22,163 bases of DNA from Acholeplasmataceae bacterium (lineage in GTDB: Bacteria; Bacillota_I; Bacilli_A; Acholeplasmatales; Acholeplasmataceae). A program made the translations under genes and the position numbers. The DNA lies in contig JAQVBA010000012.1 of assembly GCA_028690555.1 (NCBI GenBank), forward strand, positions 1 to 22,163. The letters run 5' to 3'. Under the pieces are notes generated by a model. The model was given only the letters and a program-made list of their open reading frames with translations, did not search any database and was not told where the DNA came from. Of this stretch, positions 1-7,275 are shown in pieces (the stretch's first letter is position 1; every line of letters begins with the position of its first letter).

Positions 1-296
1 ACCCCGTTAACTGGAATGATAAGGATGAAGATATCTACCGCTTTATAAAATTATTAGTTAATCTAAAGCATAAGGATTCCAGCAAAGAACTAGATTCTAT
101 AAAAGTTTCTTTATTTGCCAAAGATGGCCTTAAAATCGAAAAGGGAAATCTCATTGGCTTGTTTAACTTTGGTAATAAACCGCTTTCTATCGATATTGAA
201 AATAATAAATATATGAATTTGCTTGGAAACAATATCATAAATGGGCAAAATATAAGTCTGAGTGAACCACTCATATTAAAAAAGAATGAAAATTGA
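1..296 (+). CDS. C-terminal end of a probable GH13 (alpha-amylase family) enzyme, partial
   Basis: The open frame enters from the left edge (codons begin at base 3) and ends at TGA 294-296, giving about 97 residues. The opening PVNW followed by a D/E cluster and IYRFIKLLVNLKHKD resembles the helix after the catalytic barrel of GH13 enzymes, where the chain leads into the C-terminal beta domain; the rest (FAKDGLKIEKGNLIGLFNFGNKP) reads like that beta-sandwich. This suggests an intracellular alpha-glucan or maltodextrin hydrolase or related transferase, but the catalytic part lies outside the window, so substrate and subfamily cannot be told. Its last 11 bases overlap the ATG of the next gene, suggesting one transcript and coupled translation. 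The assignment is by pattern only and tentative. Confidence 0.5.
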   Translation, partial: PVNWNDKDEDIYRFIKLLVNLKHKDSSKELDSIKVSLFAKDGLKIEKGNLIGLFNFGNKPLSIDIENNKYMNLLGNNIINGQNISLSEPLILKKNEN

Positions 297-1062
297 TTAT
301 TGCTTTCATACACATACATATAGGTGCGGTCACGCTTCCGGCGAAGACACATCTTTTGTTTTAGAGGCTATTGCTGAAGGCATGGTCGAATTAGGTTTTT
401 CTGATCACGTCTTTTTACCCAAGAGAATTCAACCTGGTATTAGAGGTAATTTTGAGTTGCTTGAAGAATATATCGGTAGTATCAACTCATTAAAAAAGCA
501 ATTTGAAAAAGATATTAATATTCATCTTGGTTTTGAATGTGAATACTTCCCCGAGTATGTCGAATATTATCGTGATTTAAAAGCCAAATATGGAATTGAA
601 TATCTCATTTTAGGCCAACATTGTTATTACGATGAGAGTGGATTTCATTGGTATCTTTATGATAACTGCCCTTATGAAAGAATTAATCAATACACGGACG
701 ATTTGATTAAAGGTATGGAAACTGGCTTATTCGCTTATGTTGCTCATCCAGATATCTTTGTCACTCCGTATTCCACTTTTAATTCAGGATGTGAAGAATG
801 CGCGAGACGTATCTGTCAGGCAGCAGAGAAGTTGCATGTTCCCTTAGAAATGAATTTGGGTATGAATGTTTTATATAATAATCCAACCAACCTTGGTTAT
901 CCTAATGAGGACTTCTGGAAAATCGCTAGCGAGTACGATATTGAGGTTTATATCGGGGTGGACGCCCACCGACCCGAAGCGTTCCACAAAGTGAATTATG
1001 ATAAAGGCATCGCTCTTATCGAAAAATATCATCTCAAGCTATTAACAAGATTAAAAAAATAA
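286..1062 (+). CDS. hisK: PHP-family phosphoesterase, histidinol-phosphatase (HisK/HisJ) type
   Basis: A 258-residue PHP-superfamily metal-dependent phosphatase, close to the usual length of histidinol phosphatases. Visible metal-ligand motifs are the N-terminal HTH (H8, H10) with RCGHASGE just after, a Glu-rich strand (FECEYF, about residue 85), GQH (about 110), AHPDIF (about 153) and a C-terminal GVDAHRPEAF (about 225). Members dephosphorylate L-histidinol phosphate in histidine synthesis, using bound metal ions in the cytoplasm. No other his gene is in the window, so the true substrate could be another phosphate ester; the family is surer than the substrate. The ATG at 286 overlaps the preceding gene by 11 bases and no good Shine-Dalgarno is seen, which fits coupled translation. 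A strong hairpin begins at the stop codon. Confidence 0.8.
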   Translation: MKIDYCFHTHTYRCGHASGEDTSFVLEAIAEGMVELGFSDHVFLPKRIQPGIRGNFELLEEYIGSINSLKKQFEKDINIHLGFECEYFPEYVEYYRDLKAKYGIEYLILGQHCYYDESGFHWYLYDNCPYERINQYTDDLIKGMETGLFAYVAHPDIFVTPYSTFNSGCEECARRICQAAEKLHVPLEMNLGMNVLYNNPTNLGYPNEDFWKIASEYDIEVYIGVDAHRPEAFHKVNYDKGIALIEKYHLKLLTRLKK

Positions 1063-1083
1063 GGCATTTCGAAGCCTTATTTT
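1056..1083. terminator. Bidirectional rho-independent terminator shared by two convergent genes
   Basis: The arms AATAAGGC (1058-1065) and GCCTTATT (1074-1081) are a perfect inverted repeat around an 8-base loop, flanked by an A-run on the left and a T-run on the right, so it works in either direction. The stop codon of the phosphatase gene lies in the left arm; the superoxide reductase gene ends 16 bases past the right edge. Confidence 0.85.
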
Positions 1084-1098
1084 CATTGAGCGATTTGA

Positions 1099-1479
1099 TT
1101 ACTTAACAGTTTTCCACAAGCCATGAAGATTGCAGTACTCATAAGCAGCGATTACTTCATCACCTTCGCAGAGAGAGAAACAAGCTTCCGGCTTGGATCC
1201 AGGAGTTAATAATTTTCTCTGATTGCCTTGTTTGGTTTCAATTGAAATCCATTGGATGTAATGTGCTTCAATCATTGGGTGCTCAACTGATCCGACTTTG
1301 ACATGAACTTTGTTACCATCGACTTCAATGACGGGTAGGTGTTTTTCAAAAGCACCTTCACTTGTGTTAGGGACCATTTCTTTCATGGTCTCACCACAGC
1401 AAACTACTTCAGGACCGCTAGAATGAACCATCGCAATAATATTGCCGCATTTCTCACAGCGATAAAATTTTTGTGTCAT
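1099..1479 (-). CDS. dfx: Desulfoferrodoxin (superoxide reductase), two-iron form
   Basis: A 126-residue desulfoferrodoxin that reduces superoxide to hydrogen peroxide without making oxygen, a defence typical of anaerobes. The N-terminal centre-I domain has the four Cys ligands C8, C11, C27 and C28 (CEKCG and CCG). The catalytic centre-II domain has the family ligands H47 (in EKHLP), H67 and H73 (EHPMIEAHYIQW), and C116 and H119 (YCNLHGLW). Length and ligand spacing match full-length Dfx (class with both centres). The ATG at 1477-1479 follows an excellent AAAGGAG Shine-Dalgarno (around 1487-1494). The gene appears monocistronic: its own promoter is predicted at 1528-1556 and a shared terminator lies just past its end. 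It needs an electron donor such as rubredoxin, not seen here. Confidence 0.96.
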   Translation of the reverse strand: MTQKFYRCEKCGNIIAMVHSSGPEVVCCGETMKEMVPNTSEGAFEKHLPVIEVDGNKVHVKVGSVEHPMIEAHYIQWISIETKQGNQRKLLTPGSKPEACFSLCEGDEVIAAYEYCNLHGLWKTVK

Positions 1480-1522
1480 AGTGTTTCTCCTTTTGGTATT
1501 AACACCTTAATTATTAACGAAT

Positions 1523-1557
1523 TTTGATTAATAGGCAAATGCGATGTGTTAATCAAA
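1523..1557 (-). promoter_or_regulatory. Predicted dfx promoter with a 9-bp inverted repeat over both boxes
   Basis: Reading leftwards, TTGATT (1556-1551) and TATTAA (1533-1528) are spaced by exactly 17 bases, upstream of dfx. The same segment is bounded by a perfect inverted repeat, TTTGATTAA (1523-1531) and TTAATCAAA (1549-1557), with 17 bases between. The arms cover the -35 and -10 boxes, so a dimeric regulator bound here would block polymerase. The box matches are moderate (4 of 6 each) and the operator role is inference. Confidence 0.4.
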
Positions 1558-1695
1558 TCACTTTTTCTTTAACAAAAACGGCATTTACTCAATCATTTCA
1601 ACCGCTTTGTTGGATAAGCGAATTTAGATAATAGGGGTTTTATATTAAGCACATGGTTCTGGTAACAGTTTCAATACCCATCAAAATCACGCCAA

Positions 1696-1764
1696 AACAT
1701 ACATTGATGGCACGACATAACATACATTTTAATGTTGACAAAAAATACATTTTCCTAGATTGAT
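1696..1764 (+). repeat. Three phased TACATT repeats at a 23-bp interval
   Basis: The 10-mer AACATACATT occurs at 1696-1705 and 1719-1728, and a near copy, AAAATACATT, at 1742-1751: exactly 23 bp apart each time. They lie at the start of the decayed ATPase gene and may be remnants of its control region or of a tandem duplication. The spacer sequences between the copies are only partly alike. Confidence 0.45.
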
Positions 1765-2494
1765 TGAAAGCACCATTACCGAGTCGATGAAATCAAATGG
1801 TTGCGTTGTTATTGAAGGACCAAAATGGTTCGGAAAATCAACAACGGCAGAAAGATTTGCAAAAAGTGTTGTTAAGCTGCAAAAACCAGCGACATATAAC
1901 CAGTACAAAAGTCTTGCTGATATCGGTGATGACAATTTATTATTGGGAGAAAAGCCCTTGCTGTTTGACGAATGGCAAAAGATACCAGAACTATGGGACT
2001 ATATTAGATACTATATTGATGAAACCGAGAGTTGGATGCCTAAACTTCGGTCGAAAACAATCATCAGAACAACAAGTACCAAGCACTTCGTTGACTCATC
2101 AATCGCTACAGCCATCTTAGATGCCAATCCCAATGATCTTATGAATGATTTGAAGACGTTTGGATTACTTTTTGAAAATTTGGTTATTAGAGATTTAAAA
2201 ATTTACGTTCAATCATTAGAAGGCAATGTCTATAACTATCGTGACAAATCAGGTTTAGAAGCGGATGCCGTTATTCATTTAAATGATGGCAGATGGGGTC
2301 TAATCGAGATAAAACTTGGTGGCGAAACATTAATTAACCAAGGTGCTCGCACATTACAATTATTAAAAGATAAAATCGATCAAGAAAAGATGAACAAACC
2401 AGCATTTTTAGCAATAATAACAGCTGCTGATTCATTTGCATACAAGCGAGAAGATGGCGTTTATGTTGTTCCAATTGGATGTTTAAAGCCTTAA
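1732..2494 (+). pseudogene. AAA_14/DUF4143 ATPase with a large in-frame internal deletion and probable 5' frameshift
   Basis: The intact reading frame from TTG 1760 gives 244 residues, against roughly 400-430 for the family. It starts normally: a Walker A loop GPKWFGKST (about residues 20-28) and Walker B LLFDEW (67-72). Then, near residues 88-94, it jumps directly to the C-terminal DUF4143 part (LRSKTIIRTTS, FVDSSIATAIL, FGLLFENLVIRDL, YRDKSGLEADAVIH, GLIEIKLGG), so about 170-180 residues holding the sensor and lid regions are missing. The N-terminal family match continues upstream of the TTG (HFPRLIE) but no start is in that frame; removing one A from the six-A run at 1740-1745 would join it to ATG 1732. 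Relatives are putative ATPases with a nuclease-like C-terminus, often abundant and of unknown role. ATP hydrolysis is probably lost. A short protein could still be made from the TTG. Confidence 0.8.
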
Positions 2495-2661
2495 CAACCA
2501 CTGATAGAAAGAAGCAAAAAGCGCCCTTAAGACTAAGATTTTATTAACAAAGTAAATGATGGGCCACTCTCAAGAAAATTAACGACAAAATTTAGCAGAG
2601 TCGCCATTCCTATTTTATAGGTATTTATTTTTTTATAGCTTTGACCTAAGATAGTGAATGT

Positions 2662-3855
2662 ATGAATTTTGTATTTGTTTCTCCAAACTTCCCCAAAATA
2701 TATTCACACTTTGTAAAATCTCTTAACGAAAGAGGTGTCACTGTATTAGGAATAGGCGATGAGCCTTTTGATCAGCTCAATCAAGAATTAAAAGATAACT
2801 TGACGGAATACTGTTATGTCAGTGATTTGTCTAATTTGAGGTGGATGAAAAACACCATTTCTTATTTGACTTGGAAATACGGGCACCTCGATTTTATTGA
2901 ATCGAATAACGAGTGGTGGCTATTTAGCGACTCCTTTTTAAGAGAACACGCCGGAGTTGAAAACGGATTTTTGCCGAATGAAATGGATAAAATAAAATTC
3001 AAGAGCCACATGAAATCCTACTTTCAAAAAGCGGGAGTCAAGGTATCTCGTTATATCATGGCGGATACTTTAGAAAATTCGAAACTCTTTGCTGAAAAAG
3101 TTGGATACCCTCTTTTTGCAAAACCTGATTGTGGAGTTGGAGCCACCGCCACATACAAAATCAACACCGAAGAAGAACTAAAATTATTTCATAAAAAAAA
3201 TCTATCCGAGCCATACATAATTGAGGAATTTATCGATGGATATATTATTTCGTTTGATGGTATCTGTGACAACGACAGCAATGTTGTTGTAGCCTTTCAA
3301 GAAATATTTCCTAAGCCAATTGCTGAGATTAAAATTGAAGACTCAGATTTATACTATTATGCCAATGTTGATATGCCAGATTCATTTCGAAAAATGGGGG
3401 AGAATGTAGTCAAAACTTTTGGTGTTGCAAAACGCTGTTTTCACATTGAGTTTTTCTGTTTAGTAGAAGATAGACCGGGATTAGCAAATAAGGGTGAGAT
3501 TATTGCCCTAGAATGCAATATGAGATCGCCTGGTGGAAACACTCCAGACCTTCTACAAGGAGCAATGAATGCTTCTTATTATGATGTCTATGCCGACATA
3601 ATTACAAAGAATAAAACCGAGATTGACTTGAATAAGGAGCATTTTGTGGCAATTTCAGTCTCGCGTAAGAACCGTTTTAAATATGTTCAAAGCGTTAAAC
3701 AAATCCAAGATAAATATATAAATAATCTTTTCGAGCATGGCTACTATCCGGAAGGTATAAAAGAAGCAATGGGCGATGAATTTTTCTTTGGAAAATTTAA
3801 AACTATTGAAGAAGCCTTATCTTTCCAAAAATTCATTATTGAAAAAGTTAATTAA
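2662..3855 (+). CDS. ATP-grasp superfamily ligase of unknown substrate
   Basis: A 397-residue cytoplasmic enzyme of the ATP-grasp fold, which joins a carboxylate (activated as acyl phosphate) to an amine or thiol. The order is a pre-ATP-grasp Rossmann-like domain (about 1-105), the nucleotide-binding strand PLFAKPDCGVGATATYKI (K154 and glycine loop, about 150-167), IIEEFIDGYIISFDG (adenine and ribose contacts, about 186-200), and the metal-binding ECNMRSPGGNTPDL (E284, N286). Family members include peptide, amino-acid and polyamine ligases and carbamoyl-phosphate-synthase-like proteins; the product cannot be guessed because no pathway partner is adjacent. The ATG at 2662 has no Shine-Dalgarno, and a poor -10-like GATAGT ends exactly six bases before it, so the mRNA may be leaderless. 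It stands alone between a pseudogene and a convergent membrane-protein gene. Confidence 0.8.
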   Translation: MNFVFVSPNFPKIYSHFVKSLNERGVTVLGIGDEPFDQLNQELKDNLTEYCYVSDLSNLRWMKNTISYLTWKYGHLDFIESNNEWWLFSDSFLREHAGVENGFLPNEMDKIKFKSHMKSYFQKAGVKVSRYIMADTLENSKLFAEKVGYPLFAKPDCGVGATATYKINTEEELKLFHKKNLSEPYIIEEFIDGYIISFDGICDNDSNVVVAFQEIFPKPIAEIKIEDSDLYYYANVDMPDSFRKMGENVVKTFGVAKRCFHIEFFCLVEDRPGLANKGEIIALECNMRSPGGNTPDLLQGAMNASYYDVYADIITKNKTEIDLNKEHFVAISVSRKNRFKYVQSVKQIQDKYINNLFEHGYYPEGIKEAMGDEFFFGKFKTIEEALSFQKFIIEKVN

Positions 3856-3996
3856 CTAAACTAAAGTTTGCCATTTATTTAACCTTTTTTGTGATACTAA
3901 AAACCTTAAAGTCTTGATTTTATCAAGCAAGTTTGATTTTGTTTGGATTGTCACTAACATTTCTTATTATATATTTTCACCTTTGTCTTGCGAATG

Positions 3997-4629
3997 TTAA
4001 TCAGCAAGGATCAATTTATATAATTCAAGCAGGGTTTTATTTCCTTCTTGATCGCAAGAAGATGAATGACCATCCTCATTCCAAGTATTGTTCACTGAGT
4101 CATAGGTTCTTTGATAAAAGGATACATACGTTCCTTCAATTGATAGAGAGGTTCCATAAATCACTGTATCTTCTCCCAAAGTGGCTACTTTATAGGTAAC
4201 ATCTTCAAGTGTGGGATTATCGACTAAGGCGATACCTGTGTTAATCGGTATAGTTAAACAATCAAATAAGGATTCACCCAGGAAATCCTCTTCTAATAGA
4301 GAAGGTAAGAATTCTTCAAGAGTCAATGTTTCAACATCCATAGAGAAGTCAATTAATTCTTCTCCGCTATAGGCAGCGGCCATTAGTTTATGTTCAGTTT
4401 CATCGAAACTTAAACAGAGGAGTTTATCGATGGTCTTTGAAGACTTCTCTCCCATCACTTCGGTGATATTGTCATAGATTAATTGAGCTTCTTCTCTAGC
4501 TTTTTTACCACTATCATCGATCTGACTGGTAATGATTAGAGTGACAATAAGAGCGACAACAAGTAAAAGAATGATGAATTCTAATATAATCCGAAAGGAT
4601 TCATTTTTTAAAGGGCTGTCTTGCTTCAT
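3997..4629 (-). CDS. Single-pass membrane protein of unknown function
   Basis: A 210-residue protein not recognised as a known family. A short charged N-terminus is followed by one strong membrane segment (about residues 13-33, ILEFIILLLVVALIVTLIIT). The remaining 175 residues are acidic and probably lie outside the membrane; there is no lipobox and no catalytic motif was seen. Two cysteines (C114 region DCLTIP and C192 region SSSCDQE) could form a disulfide. It lies downstream of and in the same direction as the multi-pass zinc-ribbon protein, but has its own likely promoter: TATAAT is exactly six bases before the ATG (4636-4641) and there is no Shine-Dalgarno, predicting a leaderless mRNA. 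An envelope role is inference. Confidence 0.7.
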   Translation of the reverse strand: MKQDSPLKNESFRIILEFIILLLVVALIVTLIITSQIDDSGKKAREEAQLIYDNITEVMGEKSSKTIDKLLCLSFDETEHKLMAAAYSGEELIDFSMDVETLTLEEFLPSLLEEDFLGESLFDCLTIPINTGIALVDNPTLEDVTYKVATLGEDTVIYGTSLSIEGTYVSFYQRTYDSVNNTWNEDGHSSSCDQEGNKTLLELYKLILAD

Positions 4630-4635
4630 TTGTTG

Positions 4636-4649
4636 ATTATATTATAACA
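4636..4649 (-). promoter_or_regulatory. Overlapping -10 elements predicting a leaderless transcript
   Basis: Leftwards, an extended -10 TGTTATAAT (4649-4641) overlaps a second TATAAT (4641-4636). After the second come CAACAA and then the ATG at 4629, so a start seven bases past the -10 falls on the A of ATG. No Shine-Dalgarno is present. A clear -35 is lacking, which is usual with extended -10 promoters. Confidence 0.5.
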
Positions 4650-4693
4650 ATTAATTTTAGAGGGTGATTATATTATTCAATAATAGTCTAATT

Positions 4694-5998
4694 TTAATGA
4701 GTGTGATGATGGATGTGATGACAAACGGGGCATTCAATCTCTCCGTCTTCATTGATATTGGTGATATTTCGATAATAATAAGCGGCTTCGCTTTTTCTCT
4801 CTTTCATCCATTCCCCAAATCCATTAGCGAGTTTACTAATGAGATTAGGTTTGAAGTTGGATATCTTTGTATAGTAATAAATCTTATCAGTTTCTGAACA
4901 GGCATCTTCATATATCTCAGTGCGGCAATCGGGGCAGACATAGGCCTTCTTGCGTTCATCAAACACTAGGTTCTTAAAGCAAAAAGGACAGTCCGTTCTG
5001 GCTTTATCGGAGTAAATCATTCCTTTAAGAAGTAATTGTTGAATACGACGGAAAGAGTCGATATTTTCCATTGAGATGAAAAGAGATTCTTTCTTTTGAC
5101 TATCTTCTTGAAGGGGAGACACCACTGCGACCTCATCATGTTGATAGAGGGACTTTAATTCTTCACTATCAAGATGGATTGATGAATCAAGTGATGGACA
5201 TAAAAGGATGCGATAAGGGACATCTTTATTAAAAGTTAATAGCAAGTATTTGCCTTCCACAGAATGGAGATTGATCTTCCATTTTTTGAAAGTGAAATCA
5301 ACATTGAGACGGTGAAGATTAATTTTCGAGGTGGATTTAGTTTCGAAACTAAAATGGCCGAGGGAGAAGACAAAGAACACCACACCCATCGCGATGAGAA
5401 TGGCATAGGCAAAGGTAGAAGCGGGAATGCTAGATAAGGAATAGACAAACGAAAGAATAAAACCACTTAAGAAGAAGGCAATTGCAATGATGAGATTATA
5501 GATAGAGAAATGGGAGGATTTAATAAGGAAGTACTTCTTATCGCTGAGATATAAAGTGACGAGATAAAGGAAGAAGAAAGCATCAGCGAGAACAAAGAGG
5601 AAAAAGACAATGAAGAAAACAGTGTCAACAATGTTGATGCTGCTCCCAGATCCACTGGTGACTAGAATGTGATAAATAGTATTTCCTGAACTGGTAATCC
5701 CATATAAAGGAATAAACAGCACTAGTGTTGAAACAAAGAGCATGATTGCATCGATGGCGAGCATCATCCAAGTCTTTTTGTAAGTTGGGGCGATGGTTTT
5801 ATCTTCTTTAACCACTTCTTCAGTTGGCTTTTTAACAAAAGCGCGACGTAAGAACACTAGTCCGAAGGATATTAGAAGCAAGAAGGTATTAATAATCGCA
5901 AATGTCATCGCTCCTGCCGATAGTTCAAGAGTGACTCCCTGCATAATAAAGAAGGGGATTTGAATCCACACACTAATTCTTTGTTTAGTAAATGACAT
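4694..5998 (-). CDS. Multi-pass membrane protein with zinc-ribbon domain and His-rich C-terminal tail
   Basis: About 434 residues from ATG 5996-5998; a longer version from TTG 6007 adds only three residues and is less likely. The N-terminal 220 residues hold five, perhaps six, hydrophobic segments (including FAIINTFLLLISFGLVFL, LFVSTLVLFIPLYG, VFFIVFFLFVLADAFFFLYLV and AYAILIAMGVVFFVFSLG). The C-terminal half is soluble and carries a zinc ribbon of two CxxC pairs (CPFC and CPDC, about 20 residues apart), then at the very end CPVCHH followed by a run of five more residues of which four are His. The ribbon and tail probably bind zinc or another metal on one membrane face. No known family was recognised. 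The gene precedes the single-pass protein gene; its own promoter is predicted at 6063-6091. Confidence 0.75.
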   Translation of the reverse strand: MSFTKQRISVWIQIPFFIMQGVTLELSAGAMTFAIINTFLLLISFGLVFLRRAFVKKPTEEVVKEDKTIAPTYKKTWMMLAIDAIMLFVSTLVLFIPLYGITSSGNTIYHILVTSGSGSSINIVDTVFFIVFFLFVLADAFFFLYLVTLYLSDKKYFLIKSSHFSIYNLIIAIAFFLSGFILSFVYSLSSIPASTFAYAILIAMGVVFFVFSLGHFSFETKSTSKINLHRLNVDFTFKKWKINLHSVEGKYLLLTFNKDVPYRILLCPSLDSSIHLDSEELKSLYQHDEVAVVSPLQEDSQKKESLFISMENIDSFRRIQQLLLKGMIYSDKARTDCPFCFKNLVFDERKKAYVCPDCRTEIYEDACSETDKIYYYTKISNFKPNLISKLANGFGEWMKERKSEAAYYYRNITNINEDGEIECPVCHHIHHHTH

Positions 5999-6062
5999 AA
6001 CTCTCAAACCGGATTGCCTGTTGGCACACTTAACTCGTTTTATCGTTTTTTTTGTTACTTAT

Positions 6063-6091
6063 ACTATAATTCTTAAATGATAATAAGTTAA
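6063..6091 (-). promoter_or_regulatory. Predicted promoter of the zinc-ribbon membrane protein gene
   Basis: Leftwards, TTAACT (6091-6086) and TATAGT (6068-6063) are 17 bases apart, placing transcription start near 6056 and a leader of about 58 bases before ATG 5998. The match is moderate (4/6 and 5/6). Confidence 0.4.
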
Positions 6092-6107
6092 ACAAGGATA
6101 CTGCTCT

Positions 6108-6158
6108 ATTCGGCAATATTCGCAATAGTTGTAGTAAGTTTTGTGTTTTTTGCCGAAT
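6108..6158. repeat. Perfect 9-bp inverted repeat in an intergenic region
   Basis: ATTCGGCAA (6108-6116) and TTGCCGAAT (6150-6158) are perfect inverted copies with 33 bases between. It lies between the MerR terminator and the membrane-protein promoter. There is no T-run directly after either arm, so it is not a standard terminator. It may be an operator, a structured leader or a small RNA; nothing more can be told. Confidence 0.5.
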
Positions 6159-6202
6159 GGGCTTAAAAGAAATCTAAAATGTTTTGGGTAGATTAGAATT
6201 TC

Positions 6203-6232
6203 AAAATAAAAAGACGACATCGTGTCGCCTTT
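6203..6232 (-). terminator. Rho-independent terminator of the MerR-family regulator
   Basis: Leftwards from the gene's stop, a 9-bp stem (arms 6224-6232 and 6210-6218, one G-U pair) closes a 5-base loop and is followed by a T-rich tail (the A-rich stretch 6203-6212 of the plus strand). It separates this gene from the membrane-protein genes beyond. Confidence 0.8.
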
Positions 6233-6243
6233 GAAGACAGTGT

Positions 6244-7035
6244 TTATTCAATAGGAATTTGAATCTCAGTTAACCAGTCGTTAACGTTTTCTTTGTTCCA
6301 AACACCATCGATATAGGACTCTCTTGGAACGCCATTAACCTTGTAGCGATTTTTGTGAGCGAAATTGAAGATAAAGGAATAAGCATCGCCTAAAGAATCA
6401 TAAGATCCTTTATGATAAATGGATAGGACTTTTGTTTTGGGTAATTCGATGAACTTGATTCGATCATTCTCAACACCCTTTTTGACGACTGCTTGACAAT
6501 ATCTCGTGGTAATATTGGTCTCACGATATTCTCCATCTAAGTACTCACAGAAGCAGTAGTCGGGATTGACACATTTAAGTCCTGGGTTCAGTCTTAAACA
6601 TTCTTTCGCTGATTCTAAAACCAAATTGGTTAATTCACCAAAATTTTTTAAGACTCTTTGTTCACTATAGACGATGCAAGCGGGTATCTCTTTGACAACG
6701 ACTTGATAATTCATTTTGTTCTCCTCCAATAAATAATGAATTGTGAAGATTTTTTGCTTGATGAAAAGATTCTTTGTTTCCAATTCTTTTTCTTTATTGA
6801 CGAGAAGATCTCTTTGCATTTTTCCGGATAAGTAAAGTTTAATCTCTTCAATCGAAAAGTCTAATTGACGTAGCGATTTGATTTTTGAAGCAGTTACTAG
6901 TTGTTTAGTATCGTAATAACGATAACCAGTAAAATCATCGATTTTTCGAGGAATTAGGATCCCTTCTTCCTCATAAAACCGCAAGGCTTTTATCGTCAGC
7001 ATCGATAATTTGGAAAACTCGCCAATCTTTAACAT
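6244..7035 (-). CDS. MerR-family regulator with GyrI-like effector domain (BmrR type)
   Basis: A 263-residue transcription regulator. Residues 1-70 are the winged-helix MerR domain (MLKIGEFSKLSMLTIKALRFYEEEGIL, then GYRYYDTKQL and the LRQLDFSIEEIKLYLSG linker), about 75-115 a coiled-coil dimer helix, and about 116-263 a GyrI/BmrR-like small-molecule-binding domain starting YQVVVKEIPACIVYSEQR and ending IQIPIE. Such proteins bind hydrophobic cations or drugs and twist a long-spacer promoter into activity. GGAGG ends five bases before ATG 7033-7035, so the longer GTG start at 7047 is rejected because it would overlap the Shine-Dalgarno. The promoter at 7054-7084 has the 19-bp spacer expected for self-control. 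No drug pump lies adjacent, so its target gene may be elsewhere or only itself. Confidence 0.9.
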   Translation of the reverse strand: MLKIGEFSKLSMLTIKALRFYEEEGILIPRKIDDFTGYRYYDTKQLVTASKIKSLRQLDFSIEEIKLYLSGKMQRDLLVNKEKELETKNLFIKQKIFTIHYLLEENKMNYQVVVKEIPACIVYSEQRVLKNFGELTNLVLESAKECLRLNPGLKCVNPDYCFCEYLDGEYRETNITTRYCQAVVKKGVENDRIKFIELPKTKVLSIYHKGSYDSLGDAYSFIFNFAHKNRYKVNGVPRESYIDGVWNKENVNDWLTEIQIPIE

Positions 7036-7050
7036 TTTTGCCTCCACAAT

Positions 7051-7084
7051 TTGACTTTAATCTATGACCTAAGAGGAGAGTCAA
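7051..7084 (-). promoter_or_regulatory. MerR-type promoter with 19-bp spacer (self-regulation)
   Basis: Leftwards: TTGACT (7084-7079), a 19-base spacer opening CTCCTCTTAGG, and TAAAGT (7059-7054). The overlong spacer and CTCC start are hallmarks of MerR-family operators. The 34-bp block is also closed by TTGACT/AGTCAA ends in inverted orientation. Transcription would start near 7047, leaving a leader of about 12 bases holding the Shine-Dalgarno. Confidence 0.65.
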
Positions 7085-7193
7085 CAATAAAATTATAACT
7101 CATAAAAAAACATGTTTTAATTATATCGCTAAAGGATATCGAGTTTTTTATATTTTCATGGCTTTGTGGAGTTGATACCGAGTTTGTTTGTCT

Positions 7194-7231
7194 AAAAAAA
7201 TAAATAGGAACCATTCAACAGGCCCCTATTT
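7194..7231 (-). terminator. Rho-independent terminator of the interrupted lipoprotein gene
   Basis: An 11-bp stem (arms 7202-7212 and 7221-7231, with two G-U pairs when read leftwards) closes an 8-base loop; seven Ts follow in the minus-strand RNA (7200-7194). It lies 45 bases past the stop codon. Confidence 0.8.
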
Positions 7232-7275
7232 TTGTAAATATTAATGCACTAATTGTGAAGCTTTTTTGAAATGTA

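Noticed and set aside
3913..3927. CTTGAT-TTT-ATCAAG hairpin as terminator of the ATP-grasp gene
   Set aside because: The stem is only six weak pairs, and no clean T-run follows.
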